From Lachnospiraceae bacterium (GTDB taxonomy: Bacteria > Bacillota > Clostridia > Lachnospirales > Lachnospiraceae), in contig JAGBMJ010000015.1 in NCBI GenBank assembly GCA_017634975.1, positions 62,001 to 126,000 on the forward strand: a DNA stretch of 64,000 nt, read 5' to 3'. The notes under the pieces were generated by a model. That model had not been told where the DNA came from. It worked only from the letters and a program-made list of their open reading frames with translations, and ran no database searches. Of this stretch, positions 17,949 through 26,488 are shown piece by piece. Within the stretch, counting starts at the first letter, position 1; each line of letters starts with the position of its first letter. The translations under genes and the position numbers were made by a program.

Positions 17949-19274
17949 ATGAAGAAAAGAACGATCCTTGCAGTTTTTTCTGCTGCAGTATTATTAACGG
18001 CCTGCGGACAGACCGGTCCGGTAAACACAGCATCGGAGGAGAACGGGTACCCGACGGAGAGTATGGAGGTCTCCATGGAAGAACTGGGCAGCGGGCAAAG
18101 TGCCACCGTCTCGGCAAAGAGCGGCGAGATCGACAGCGGTGATCTGTTTACCGAAAGGGATCTGCAGCAGACGCCGGATCTTTCGGAGGCGCAGTACCTT
18201 ACTATTTCGGATGGAGAAGACCTGACGATCGATACGGAAGGGATCTATGTGCTGAGCGGGAATGCGCAGAATGCGACGGTTCTGGTAGAAGCGGAGGATA
18301 ATGCCAAGGTACAGCTGGTACTGGACGGATTGAAGATCAGCAATACTGACCGTCCATGCATTTATGTAAAAAATGCCGATAAAGTATTTCTTACGACCAT
18401 ATCGGAGGATAATGCACTGACGGTGAGCGGAAGTTTTTCTTCTGACGGTGATACCAATACCGATGCCGTAATCTTTTCAAAGGATGATCTGGTGCTGAAC
18501 GGAACGGGGAGACTGGTCATTCGTTCCTCAGACAACGGCATATCCGGTAAAGATGCGGTAAAGGTAACCGGAGGGACGATAGAGATCGAATGCAGCGGCA
18601 ATGGGATCGAGGCGCACGACGGGATCCTGGCAGCGGACGGAAGCCTGGATATCACGACGGAGCAGGATGGGCTGCATGCCGAAGATAACGATGATGATAC
18701 AAAGGGATATGTATATATCGCCGGAGGTACCATAAATATCGAAGCAGCGGATGACGGTATCCATGCAACAACGTTTGTGCAGATCGAAGAAGGGGATATC
18801 ACACTGACGGCAGCGGAAGGAATCGAAGGAACGCAGATTGCGGTCAATGGCGGAACGATCGATATTACAGCATCGGATGACGGGATAAATGCTGCAAAAA
18901 AGTCATCCTCTGCCGATCCGGTCTTTGAACTGAACGGAGGAGAGGTCAGCATCACGATGGGAGCCGGCGATACCGATGGTGTTGATTCCAACGGGGACAT
19001 ACGGATCAATGGCGGAACCATCAGCATCACCGGGCAGTCGACGTTTGATTATGACGGCGAAGCGGAGTATAACGGCGGAACGATCCTGGAGAACGGAAAG
19101 GAGACAAATACCATTTCAAATCAGATGTTTGGAGGCCCGGGAGGCAGAGGCGGAATGGGAGCGCAGGGAGGTTTTGGCGGCCCCGGAAACCGGCCGGAGC
19201 GGATGAACGGTTTTGACAGCAGGATGCCGGAAGGCCGTCCGGCACCGGACAATGCGGGGACGGCTAAACAATAA
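17949..19274 (+). CDS. Carbohydrate-binding beta-helix lipoprotein (Cthe_2159/DUF4353-like)
   Basis: A 441-residue lipoprotein: lipobox LLTAC (Cys19), short linker, then a right-handed beta-helix visible as repeated short strands (GGTIEIECSGNGIEAHDG, GGTINIEAADDGIHA, NGGTIDITASDDGINA, NGGEVSITMGAGDTDGVDS). The repeats and the N-terminal lead-in match the Clostridium thermocellum Cthe_2159 family, known to bind cellulose and polygalacturonate. The C-end is a Gly/Arg/Pro-rich tail (GGPGGRGGMGAQGGFGGPG). It is third in the VTC-DUF4956 unit, 43 bp after DUF4956, an arrangement seen in other Clostridia. Likely a surface protein that adheres to plant cell wall. Confidence 0.85.
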   Translation: MKKRTILAVFSAAVLLTACGQTGPVNTASEENGYPTESMEVSMEELGSGQSATVSAKSGEIDSGDLFTERDLQQTPDLSEAQYLTISDGEDLTIDTEGIYVLSGNAQNATVLVEAEDNAKVQLVLDGLKISNTDRPCIYVKNADKVFLTTISEDNALTVSGSFSSDGDTNTDAVIFSKDDLVLNGTGRLVIRSSDNGISGKDAVKVTGGTIEIECSGNGIEAHDGILAADGSLDITTEQDGLHAEDNDDDTKGYVYIAGGTINIEAADDGIHATTFVQIEEGDITLTAAEGIEGTQIAVNGGTIDITASDDGINAAKKSSSADPVFELNGGEVSITMGAGDTDGVDSNGDIRINGGTISITGQSTFDYDGEAEYNGGTILENGKETNTISNQMFGGPGGRGGMGAQGGFGGPGNRPERMNGFDSRMPEGRPAPDNAGTAKQ

Positions 19275-19329
19275 CACTTGAATTCGCCCGGATCCTGGTA
19301 TATCATGATATGGAATATGCGTTTTAAAG

Positions 19330-19370
19330 GTTACTGTTCACACCTCTTTGGGCTGTGAACGGTAACTTTT
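19330..19370. repeat. Palindromic module H3 (terminator-like)
   Basis: GTTACTGTTCACA (19330-19342) pairs with TGTGAACGGTAAC (19354-19366), one wobble, then TTTT. It is the same hairpin module as 35614-35650 and 61452-61486. Here it sits between two genes and could end the upstream transcript. Confidence 0.75.
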
Positions 19371-19397
19371 GCAGGTCTTTTTTCAGGGGGAAGTTTT

Positions 19398-21053
19398 ATG
19401 CTTTGGAAAGCGGATCTCGGTAACGGCCGATATAAGAATCCGATCCTTTATACCGATTATTCCGATCCGGATGTGATCCGGGTGGGAAATGATTTTTATA
19501 TGACGGCATCTTCGTTCAATAATGTGCCCGGTCTGCCGATCCTGCATTCCAGGGATCTGGTGAACTGGGAACATATCGGGTATGCGCTGCAGAAGATTCC
19601 GGAATTCCGCTACCGGGACCCCATGCACGGCTGTGGTGTATGGGCACCCTCTCTTCGTTTTCACGATGGTATCTACTATATTTATTTTCCGATGCCGGAC
19701 GAAGGTATCTATATGATCACCGCCCACAATCCCGGAGGCAAATGGAGTGATCCGGTGAGAGTTTATGACGGCGCCGGTTTTATCGACCCCTGTCCGTTCT
19801 GGGATGAAGATGGCAGAGCCTATCTGGTAAATGCCGTAGCCAAATCGCGTATCGGTTACAAAAGTGTGCTGTATCTGTCGGAGATGAGCCCGGACGGAAA
19901 GCAGCTGATCTCTGAGCCGGTGCAGATCTATGACGGTACTGCAGACGGAAATGTGACTACGGAAGGTCCGAAAGTATATAAGAAATACGGTTATTATTAT
20001 ATCTTTGCACCGGCCGGAGGTGTCAAGACCGGCTGGCAGATCGTATTGCGCAGCAGGGAGATCGCCGGACCCTATGAGGTGCGTACGGTCATGCGTCAGG
20101 GAACCACCGGTGTCAATGGCCCGCACCAGGGAGCCTGGGTGGATACGCCGCAGGGCACGGAATGGTTTCTTCATTTTCAGGATGTGTTCGCGGCGGGGCG
20201 TATCCTGCATCTGCAGCCGATGCAGTGGACTGCGGATTTCTGGCCCATCATCGGGCAGTCCGGCATGCAGAGTGCTTTTGCGGGGGAACCTGTGACAGAT
20301 TATGAAAAACCGGTAAAGACCGATAGTGCCGCGGAACGCGAGATACAGAGAAATCTGCCTTTTACGGGGATCACCGGCAGGCTGGTGCCCGGATGGCAGT
20401 GGAATGCCAATCCGTCCGCAACGTGGATGCAGCCGGCGGAGGATGGCGGCATCTATCTGACGGCGGTACAGGTTTCCGAAAAGCGTCCTTTGTCGGACTA
20501 TCCCAACCTGTTATTACGTAAATGGGAGGCTCCGGCTTTTAAGGTGCAGGCGGAAATGGATCTTTCGGAAATGGCGGACGGAACGATGGCGGGCATGGCA
20601 TCCATGGGGATTGATTTTGGCGGGATCGCTGTTGAAAAGACCGAGGACAGCTGCCGCATCTGCAAGATCACCGGGCAGCAGACTTTTGATGCGGGGATGG
20701 TCTATGCGGATGAAAAGCGGGAGTATATACAGATCACGAAGGATATCGCGCAGAAGCTGCGGTTTACCTTTGAGGTGATCCCGACCAATAACGTGGCGGC
20801 AATGTCTTTCAAGCCGGAATATAAGGAAGGTGAGGAGAGCAAGGTGCTCCATCCGGAGGAAAAAGTACGGATCACGATGCAGGACCGCAGCGGACGGGAG
20901 CTGGTACATATTGAGGTGCCGGGATCTGCGGGACGCTGGGTAGGCGCAAAATACGGTTTTTTCCATGTCAAGGTGGGGATGGCCGGCCGGTGGCAGGGGG
21001 CGGAGACGGAAGAGATCGGGTGCGTGAAGATCTCGGATGTGATCCTGACCTGA
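19398..21053 (+). CDS. Glycoside hydrolase family 43 (beta-xylosidase/arabinofuranosidase-like)
   Basis: A 551-residue enzyme without signal peptide. The N-terminal five-bladed propeller carries the GH43 acidic triad: Asp23 in YSDPDVIRV, Asp130 in GFIDPCPFW and Glu189 in TTEGPKVYK. Residues from about 330 form a beta-sandwich accessory domain, as in longer GH43 subfamilies. Members remove xylose or arabinose from plant oligosaccharides; without export it would act on imported oligomers. Start ATG 19398 has AGGGGGAA upstream. It stands alone between the palindromic module at 19330 and a terminator at 21095. Exact specificity cannot be read from the sequence. Confidence 0.9.
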   Translation: MLWKADLGNGRYKNPILYTDYSDPDVIRVGNDFYMTASSFNNVPGLPILHSRDLVNWEHIGYALQKIPEFRYRDPMHGCGVWAPSLRFHDGIYYIYFPMPDEGIYMITAHNPGGKWSDPVRVYDGAGFIDPCPFWDEDGRAYLVNAVAKSRIGYKSVLYLSEMSPDGKQLISEPVQIYDGTADGNVTTEGPKVYKKYGYYYIFAPAGGVKTGWQIVLRSREIAGPYEVRTVMRQGTTGVNGPHQGAWVDTPQGTEWFLHFQDVFAAGRILHLQPMQWTADFWPIIGQSGMQSAFAGEPVTDYEKPVKTDSAAEREIQRNLPFTGITGRLVPGWQWNANPSATWMQPAEDGGIYLTAVQVSEKRPLSDYPNLLLRKWEAPAFKVQAEMDLSEMADGTMAGMASMGIDFGGIAVEKTEDSCRICKITGQQTFDAGMVYADEKREYIQITKDIAQKLRFTFEVIPTNNVAAMSFKPEYKEGEESKVLHPEEKVRITMQDRSGRELVHIEVPGSAGRWVGAKYGFFHVKVGMAGRWQGAETEEIGCVKISDVILT

Positions 21054-21094
21054 TCCGTGAACATCCGAAATAAAATGTTATATACTTTTGCATA

Positions 21095-21129
21095 AGGGTT
21101 CCGCTTGCGGAACCCTGTTTTCTTTTTTT
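21095..21129 (+). terminator. Intrinsic terminator after GH43
   Basis: AGGGTTCCGC / GCGGAACCCT (21095-21104 / 21107-21116) followed by a long T-rich run. Confidence 0.85.
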
Positions 21130-21150
21130 ATCCCTGAATTGCCACCGGAT

Positions 21151-21164
21151 TGTAAGCGCTTTTA
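21151..21164. promoter_or_regulatory. Catabolite-type operator (cre-like), upstream copy
   Basis: TGTAAGCGCTTTTA fits the cre/LacI-family pattern with one weak position. It is flanked by an 8-bp perfect inverted repeat, CACCGGAT (21143-21150) and ATCCGGTG (21174-21181). It lies 230 bp upstream of the better site at 21394. The intervening stretch (21182-21350) is AT-rich and I see no gene in it. Confidence 0.5.
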
Positions 21165-21351
21165 CTATAATTCATCCGGTGCCTGTCTATAGTTTGTCCG
21201 GAAAAAATTGGGTAAATTTAACAAGATATATGTACAATATATGGAATAATAGACAATTAGTTGGTTAATTATTGTCGGAAATGCAGAATAAAAGAACTTA
21301 CATACAGTAAAATATATGAAAAACCAACAAAATAATTGTGTATTTTTAATG

Positions 21352-21380
21352 TTGCACGGAAAAAAAATACATGTTATATT
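21352..21380 (+). promoter_or_regulatory. Promoter of the sugar-binding protein operon
   Basis: TTGCAC (21352-21357), 17-bp spacer, TATATT (21375-21380). The predicted start lies immediately before the operator at 21394, in the usual position for repression. Confidence 0.65.
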
Positions 21381-21393
21381 GAACGAGTAAGAG

Positions 21394-21407
21394 TGAAAGC
21401 GCTTACA
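21394..21407. promoter_or_regulatory. Catabolite-type operator (cre-like) at the transcript start
   Basis: TGAAAGCGCTTACA fits the cre consensus and is identical to the site at 25536. It lies 14 bases after the -10, so a bound CcpA/LacI-family repressor would block initiation or elongation. Confidence 0.75.
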
Positions 21408-21474
21408 AGAAAAAAAACAGAGAAAGTGCATAGCACAAATAAAGAAAACAAGTATCTCAATAAGGAGGAAAAAA

Positions 21475-23166
21475 ATGAAAAAGAAGATTGTTTCTATGTT
21501 GCTCTCTTCCGTAATGATCGTAAGCTCACTGGCAGCCTGCGGTACACAGACCGGCGGAGAAACCGGCGGAACCAGCACCACGGTGGAAGTGAAGGATGAT
21601 CAGGGTAATGTTACCACGGTAGAAGTAGCGGATACTACTACCGGCGAAGTAAACGCTGAAACCGGCACTTATGAAGTAAAGGATCTGTACATCACCGTTG
21701 ACGGTACTCTTACCGCAAACGTAGACAACGGACAGGATGCCTTCGTTCAGCAGTGGGAAGAGGCAGTCAGCGCCAAGCTGGGCCACGATGTGAAGCTGCA
21801 CATCAATCAGCCGGATCACTCCGGATATGCTTCCAACGTAGCACAGATGCTGGCAACCGGTACACCGGGCGACGGTTCCTATCCGGATGCTCTGATCATG
21901 AGCGCAGGTATGTTCCGTCAGTATGCAAACGAAGGTCTGCTCTGGGATATGGCTAAGGCATATGATAATGCAGAGTTTCAGGCACGTGTTACACTGCCGA
22001 GCGTAAACCTGAATATGCGTGATGCCCAGGGACATCAGTACGGCTTTGCACCGACCTACGGTAACGGATGTGTAACCTACATCAAGCAGTCCTGGCTGGA
22101 TGCAGCGGGCAAGAAGATCGAAGACATCAAGACGTTCGATGACTATTATGCACTGCTGAAGGATTTCACTAAGGATGGCCAGACCGGTGTCATCGCTGCC
22201 GGATTCGGTAAGCTGGACGAGGCTCCGTTCATCAACTATATGCCGGAGTTCTGGCAGGGCGCTTATCCTTCCTTCTATCAGAAGCCGGGCACCACAGAGT
22301 GGATCGACGGTTTCCAGGAGCAGGCAACGATCGATGCTCTGGACAGACTGGCACAGGCTTACAAGGATGGCGTGATCGATAAGGATACCGAGGGTGCTTC
22401 CACAAAGATCGCTCGTGAGAAGTTCTTCTCCAACGACCAGAGCACTTCCGAAGGTGTATTTACTTACTGGGCAGGTACCTGGCTGCGTACACTGACCAAC
22501 AATATGGAAAAGAACGATGTGGATAACGATCTGGGCGATGACAGACTGGTACAGCTGCCGCCGATCAAGGAGATCGAGGATACCTGGGGCGGTTACATCA
22601 ACCGTGAAGCTCCGGTTTGGGTAATTCTGGATGACGGCGATGGCAATGACCTTCGTGAGCAGGCAATCTTCGATGCACTGTTCGATACCATGCTGGACGG
22701 TGATACCGTACAGACGCTGTGGACCTACGGTGCTAAGGGTGTTCACTGGGATACCAAGGCAGAAGAGTTTGTAACCAATCCGGATGATCCGGACAAGAGA
22801 AAAGAGTACAGCTATGAAGAAGGTGAGTTCCACCTGCTTCCGAGCCCGAACGATCCGAACTCCCTGTGGAAGAAGAATCACCTGGATTCTGTCCTGGTAA
22901 TCGCTCCGCTGGCAAACGGCTTCGTAGATAACGATCCGCTGGTAGAGGAAGGCAACGCATTCTTTACCACACACTGTGTAGATGCTCCGCAGGCTCCGAG
23001 CAGCGAGATCTATACACAGTATGAGGCAGATCTGGCTACCGACAAGACCACCTGGATGAACAAGGTCGTTGCAGGTGAGATGACCGGCGCAGAAGCAATT
23101 GCAGAATATCAGGCGAAGTATGGCGATATCGCTCAGCAGATCCTGGATGAACTGAACGCACAGTAA
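21475..23166 (+). CDS. Extracellular sugar-binding lipoprotein of an ABC importer
   Basis: A 563-residue solute-binding lipoprotein: lipobox SLAAC (Cys22), linker rich in Thr/Gly/Val, then a large two-lobe binding protein of the LplA/YtcQ type, which is longer than maltose-type binding proteins. It serves the two permeases downstream and probably captures pectin-derived oligosaccharides, judged from neighbours. A clean AAGGAGG precedes ATG 21475. The codon choice is more restricted than in neighbouring genes (few rare codons), fitting high expression. A terminator hairpin separates it from the permease genes, as is common for excess binding protein. A catabolite-type site overlaps its transcript start. 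Confidence 0.9.
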   Translation: MKKKIVSMLLSSVMIVSSLAACGTQTGGETGGTSTTVEVKDDQGNVTTVEVADTTTGEVNAETGTYEVKDLYITVDGTLTANVDNGQDAFVQQWEEAVSAKLGHDVKLHINQPDHSGYASNVAQMLATGTPGDGSYPDALIMSAGMFRQYANEGLLWDMAKAYDNAEFQARVTLPSVNLNMRDAQGHQYGFAPTYGNGCVTYIKQSWLDAAGKKIEDIKTFDDYYALLKDFTKDGQTGVIAAGFGKLDEAPFINYMPEFWQGAYPSFYQKPGTTEWIDGFQEQATIDALDRLAQAYKDGVIDKDTEGASTKIAREKFFSNDQSTSEGVFTYWAGTWLRTLTNNMEKNDVDNDLGDDRLVQLPPIKEIEDTWGGYINREAPVWVILDDGDGNDLREQAIFDALFDTMLDGDTVQTLWTYGAKGVHWDTKAEEFVTNPDDPDKRKEYSYEEGEFHLLPSPNDPNSLWKKNHLDSVLVIAPLANGFVDNDPLVEEGNAFFTTHCVDAPQAPSSEIYTQYEADLATDKTTWMNKVVAGEMTGAEAIAEYQAKYGDIAQQILDELNAQ

Positions 23167-23180
23167 TCAAAGCAGTAACG

Positions 23181-23217
23181 CTTGCCTCTATCGGTATTCT
23201 GGTAGGGGCAAGTATTT
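23181..23217 (+). terminator. Internal hairpin between binding protein and permeases
   Basis: A 10-bp stem CTTGCCTCTA / TAGGGGCAAG (one wobble) at 23181-23190 / 23203-23212, followed by TATTTTC. Probably a leaky terminator lowering permease expression. Confidence 0.65.
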
Positions 23218-23344
23218 TCAAAAAGTCCGAAAATCAAGGATAGGCAATCCAAAATATCCAAGAGATAACTGATGAGATGAATGACGGCGGCTCGGAAGAG
23301 AGGGGACGGGCTGCGGTGCAAAATAATAGGAAAGGAATACTCTT

Positions 23345-24301
23345 ATGGACAATACTACTAAGCCGTCCGTGCAAATAAGAAAAAAACCCTTAGGGCTTCG
23401 GATCAAAAACAATCTTGGTTTTTATCTGATGTTTCTCCCGGTTCTGGTCTTCGTAGTCGTTATCTACTATTGGCCGATGCTGGGGATCCGCTTCTCGTTC
23501 TTTAGTTCCAAAATGGTTCGAGGCGGTGGTCTGGAATGGACATTTGTGGGGCTGAAACATTTTGAAACCATGTTTAAGGCTCCGGAGTTCTGGACTGCGT
23601 TTAAGAATACATTGATCATTTCTATTGTGAAGTTGTTATTGAATACTTTTGCAGCAGTTGTGATCTCGATCTTCCTGAATGAAATGACCAGCATGTTTTG
23701 CAAGAAAGCGGTACAGACGATCATTTATCTGCCGCACTTTATGTCCTATGCGGTAGTAGCAGCGATCTTCACCCTGTTCCTGTCCACTTCTTCTTCCGGT
23801 ATGATCAACGAAACGCTGAAGAGCTGGGGCTGGATCAAAGAAAGTATCGACTTTATGCACACATCCAAACTGTGGAGACCGGTGTTCTACATCGTCAACC
23901 TCTGGAAAGAAACCGGTTGGGGAACCGTTATCTTTTTTGCCACACTGTCCGGTATCAGCCCGGAACTGTATGAAGCAGCCGAGATTGACGGTGCTACCAG
24001 ATTGCAGAAAATGCGTTATGTTACCCTGCCGGCACTGGCGAATACGATCATCATCGTACTGATCCTGAACGTAGCCAAGGTGCTCAACATCTTCGAGCCG
24101 GTATTCGTTATGTACAATAACCGCGTATTTGATGTATCGGATGTTATTTCGACCTACATCTACAGAAAGACCTTTATGACAGCGGTGCCGGATTATGGTT
24201 TCTCTACGGCAGTCGGTCTGTTCAAGTCGCTGGTTGGTTGTGCACTGATGCTTGGAAGCAACTTTGCATCTAAGAAGATCCGCGGCCGCGGAATTATTTA
24301 A
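23345..24301 (+). CDS. ABC sugar permease 1 (LplB/YteP-like)
   Basis: A 318-residue inner-membrane permease with six predicted helices. The coupling-helix motif reads EAAEIDGATRLQKMRYVTLPAL, the EAA loop of CUT1 sugar importers. The basic N-terminal segment followed by LGFYLMFLPVLVFVVVIYYWPMLGIRFSF is typical of LplB/YteP permeases that work with large YtcQ-type binding proteins. It is followed after 13 bases by the second permease. No ATPase gene is nearby; CUT1 systems of this type usually share a distant MsmX/MsmK ATPase. Confidence 0.95.
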   Translation: MDNTTKPSVQIRKKPLGLRIKNNLGFYLMFLPVLVFVVVIYYWPMLGIRFSFFSSKMVRGGGLEWTFVGLKHFETMFKAPEFWTAFKNTLIISIVKLLLNTFAAVVISIFLNEMTSMFCKKAVQTIIYLPHFMSYAVVAAIFTLFLSTSSSGMINETLKSWGWIKESIDFMHTSKLWRPVFYIVNLWKETGWGTVIFFATLSGISPELYEAAEIDGATRLQKMRYVTLPALANTIIIVLILNVAKVLNIFEPVFVMYNNRVFDVSDVISTYIYRKTFMTAVPDYGFSTAVGLFKSLVGCALMLGSNFASKKIRGRGII

Positions 24302-24314
24302 GGAGGTTTGAAAA

Positions 24315-25238
24315 ATGGCTGAGAATCAAACAAAAAATGTACAGACCTCCGAAACAGGGGAAAAGCACAGTACAATGAAGATCAATACAGTGGCAGATAA
24401 GAAGCCTTCCAAGATCAAGCTGTTTGATGTGATCAATTATGTGGTATTTGCAATCCTGACACTGATCATCCTGATACCGATCTGGAAAGTACTCGTAGAC
24501 TCCTTCAGTGCCGTAGGTGTGTACCAGTTCAAGTTGTGGCCGACACAGCCGACGATCGGCGGTTACGCCACGATCCTGAAGACACAGAAGTTGTTCCGCC
24601 CGCTGCTGAATTCTTTCATCACCACCATTGCAGGTACCCTTCTGGGCCTGCTTCTCTGTACACTGGGTGGCTACGTACTGAACCAGTATGATATGCCGGG
24701 ACGAAATGCACTGTCCTACTTCCTGATGGTAACGATGATCTTTTCCGGCGGTATGATCCCGGAATACCTCGTTATGAGACAGCTGGGACTTGTCAACAAT
24801 ATGTGGATCCTGGTAGTAAAGCACGGTATGAATGTATATAATCTGGTGCTGATGAAGAACTTCTTCGAAGGCATTCCGGCGTCGCTGTATGAAGCGGCAC
24901 GACTGGACGGCTGCTCGCCGATGCAGATCTTCTACAAGATCGTGCTTCCGCTTTCGAAAGCAGCACTGGCTTCCATCGGTCTGATGTTTGCCGTAACCGT
25001 ATGGAACGACTTCAGTACCGTACAGATCTACATCACCAACCGTGACCAGGTAAACTTCCAGTATATGCTGCGTGTAATGGTCATGGACGGCGATACCCCG
25101 ACGACAGCGTACAAGGTATCCCAGTCCACTCTATACTACTCCGGTATCGTATGTGCGATCCTTCCGTTTATGGTCGCATATCCGTTCCTGCAGAAGTATT
25201 TTGTCACCGGCGTAAATGTTGGTGCAGTCAAGGAGTGA
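24315..25238 (+). CDS. ABC sugar permease 2 (YtcP-like)
   Basis: A 307-residue permease: polar N-terminal tail of about 40 residues, then six helices and the EAA motif YEAARLDGCSPMQIFYKIVLPLSKAAL. The end, FLQKYFVTGVNVGAVKE, is the YtcP-type C-terminus. ATG 24315 follows AAGGAGG closely. With 23345-24301 it forms the membrane channel of the oligosaccharide importer. A strong terminator follows at 25264. Confidence 0.95.
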   Translation: MAENQTKNVQTSETGEKHSTMKINTVADKKPSKIKLFDVINYVVFAILTLIILIPIWKVLVDSFSAVGVYQFKLWPTQPTIGGYATILKTQKLFRPLLNSFITTIAGTLLGLLLCTLGGYVLNQYDMPGRNALSYFLMVTMIFSGGMIPEYLVMRQLGLVNNMWILVVKHGMNVYNLVLMKNFFEGIPASLYEAARLDGCSPMQIFYKIVLPLSKAALASIGLMFAVTVWNDFSTVQIYITNRDQVNFQYMLRVMVMDGDTPTTAYKVSQSTLYYSGIVCAILPFMVAYPFLQKYFVTGVNVGAVKE

Positions 25239-25263
25239 TGCTCCCCAATATCCATGCGATTTC

Positions 25264-25293
25264 AAGCCCCGGTCATATGGCCGGGGCTTTCTA
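25264..25293 (+). terminator. Intrinsic terminator after the permeases
   Basis: AAGCCCCGG / CCGGGGCTT (25264-25272 / 25281-25289) with an 8-base loop, then TTCT. Confidence 0.85.
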
Positions 25294-25338
25294 AATGGGA
25301 ACGGGTGAGCTGAGGGAGCGATCTTTCTGCGAATACAA

Positions 25339-25445
25339 ATTCATGTTTAGCGGTGAGCCATGGGGACGGTTCTTGTGGCAACAAGATCGAAGATCTTTAG
25401 CCACAAGAACCGTCCCCGTGGCTCGCCGGCTCGACAAACATGAAT
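25339..25445. mobile_element. 107-bp palindromic MITE/REP-like element (type B)
   Basis: The termini ATTCATGTTTAGCG and CGACAAACATGAAT are inverted repeats. Inside, 28-nt arms at 25352-25379 and 25400-25427 match at 26 of 28 positions, both differences being compatible with G-T pairs, and contain GGGGACGGTTCTTGTG. The 20-base centre holds AAGATC-GAA-GATCTT (25383-25397). The termini are shared with the 676-bp element at 60621-61296, and the GGGGACGGTTCTT core recurs at 60598. No gene inside; it lies between a terminator and the next promoter. Confidence 0.8.
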
Positions 25446-25499
25446 CTGTAAGTGCAAAACAAACAAGATTTCGGTTAAAAATACGACAAATCCACGTCA

Positions 25500-25529
25500 T
25501 TGACAAAGGTGCGGAAACACTGCTATAAT
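25500..25529 (+). promoter_or_regulatory. Promoter of the CE12-GH105-GH28 operon
   Basis: Perfect TTGACA (25500-25505), 18-bp spacer, perfect TATAAT (25524-25529). Confidence 0.8.
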
Positions 25530-25535
25530 ACAGAT

Positions 25536-25549
25536 TGAAAGCGCTTACA
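25536..25549. promoter_or_regulatory. Catabolite-type operator (cre-like) at the transcript start
   Basis: TGAAAGCGCTTACA, identical to 21394-21407, begins 7 bases after the -10 and so covers the start point. The importer and the degradation genes would thus answer to the same regulator. Confidence 0.75.
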
Positions 25550-25574
25550 ATCAAAGCGCGGTAAGGAGACGAAT

Positions 25575-26348
25575 ATGGCACGTATCATTTATGCCGGGGA
25601 CAGTACGGTTACGTTTAATAAGATTGCTACATACCCGCAGATGGGACTGTCGCAGGGACTGCTGCTCTATCTGAAGGATGAAGTGGTGTTGCGCAGTTTT
25701 GCGATCAACGGGCGGAGTACCAGGTCCTTTATCGATGAGGGAAGACTGGAGCAGATCGACGCGTATTTGCAGAAGGAGGATTTCCTGTTTATCCAGTTCG
25801 GACACAATGACGAGAAGGCGTCCGATCCCAAACGTTATGCGGAGGCTTTTACGGACTATAAGGATAACCTGAAGAAGTTCATTGAAGCGGCCAGAAAGCA
25901 CGAGGCGAGACCTGTCCTGTTCACCCCCATCGCCAGACGACTGTTTGATACGGACGGAACATTTCTGCCGGGAAGCCATACGGACTATCCGGAGGCGGTG
26001 CGTCAGACGGCAAAGGAAGAAGAGGTGCCCTGCATTGATATGACGGCACTTACCGAGAAATATGTTGCGTCGATCGGAGATTTCGCATCCCGGGCGCTGT
26101 ATGTATATCCGAAGGATAATACGCATCTGGTGATGCAGGGAGCCATGGTATTCGCCGGGTTTATCGCAGACGGTCTGCGGGAACTGGGGCATCCTTATGT
26201 GGATCTGCTGGTGGGACGGGATGCGAAAACTGTGGATGATGACGCAAAACCGGCTGTGGATCCGTATATGCCGCTGGGACAGATCGGTAAACCGGTAGAG
26301 ATCCGTGATAATATCGATGCGGCATTTCGGGATGAGACGGTAGACTGA
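25575..26348 (+). CDS. Rhamnogalacturonan acetylesterase-like SGNH hydrolase (CE12)
   Basis: A 257-residue SGNH/GDSL esterase. The four blocks are visible: GDSTV with nucleophile Ser10, NGRSTRSF, QFGHNDEK, and the C-terminal DNTHL (Asp181, His184). This spacing is that of CE12 rhamnogalacturonan acetylesterases such as B. subtilis YesT/RhgT. There is no signal peptide, so it removes acetyl groups from imported RG-I oligomers in the cytoplasm. AAGGAG precedes ATG 25575. First gene of the downstream pectin operon, behind a cre-type operator. Confidence 0.9.
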   Translation: MARIIYAGDSTVTFNKIATYPQMGLSQGLLLYLKDEVVLRSFAINGRSTRSFIDEGRLEQIDAYLQKEDFLFIQFGHNDEKASDPKRYAEAFTDYKDNLKKFIEAARKHEARPVLFTPIARRLFDTDGTFLPGSHTDYPEAVRQTAKEEEVPCIDMTALTEKYVASIGDFASRALYVYPKDNTHLVMQGAMVFAGFIADGLRELGHPYVDLLVGRDAKTVDDDAKPAVDPYMPLGQIGKPVEIRDNIDAAFRDETVD

Positions 26349-26369
26349 TGTAAAGATGTGTTTATTTTT

Positions 26370-26436
26370 GTTACTATTCACAGTCGAAACGTGTACTTGC
26401 TGCGCGATTACGACCCAAAGCACCACGAGTAGTAAT
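26370..26436. repeat. Palindromic module H1, short form
   Basis: It begins GTTACTATTCACAG and ends in TAGTAA (26430-26435), an inverted terminal match. The interior, from GTCGAA to GCGCGATTACGACCCAAA, is nearly identical to 61353-61393. It lies between the CE12 and ABC half-transporter genes; the region up to 26488 holds nothing else I can identify. Confidence 0.7.
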
Positions 26437-26488
26437 TTATATTTTCAGGGGGCTTTCCGGGAATAAAAAGCGGAAAGCAGCAGGAATT

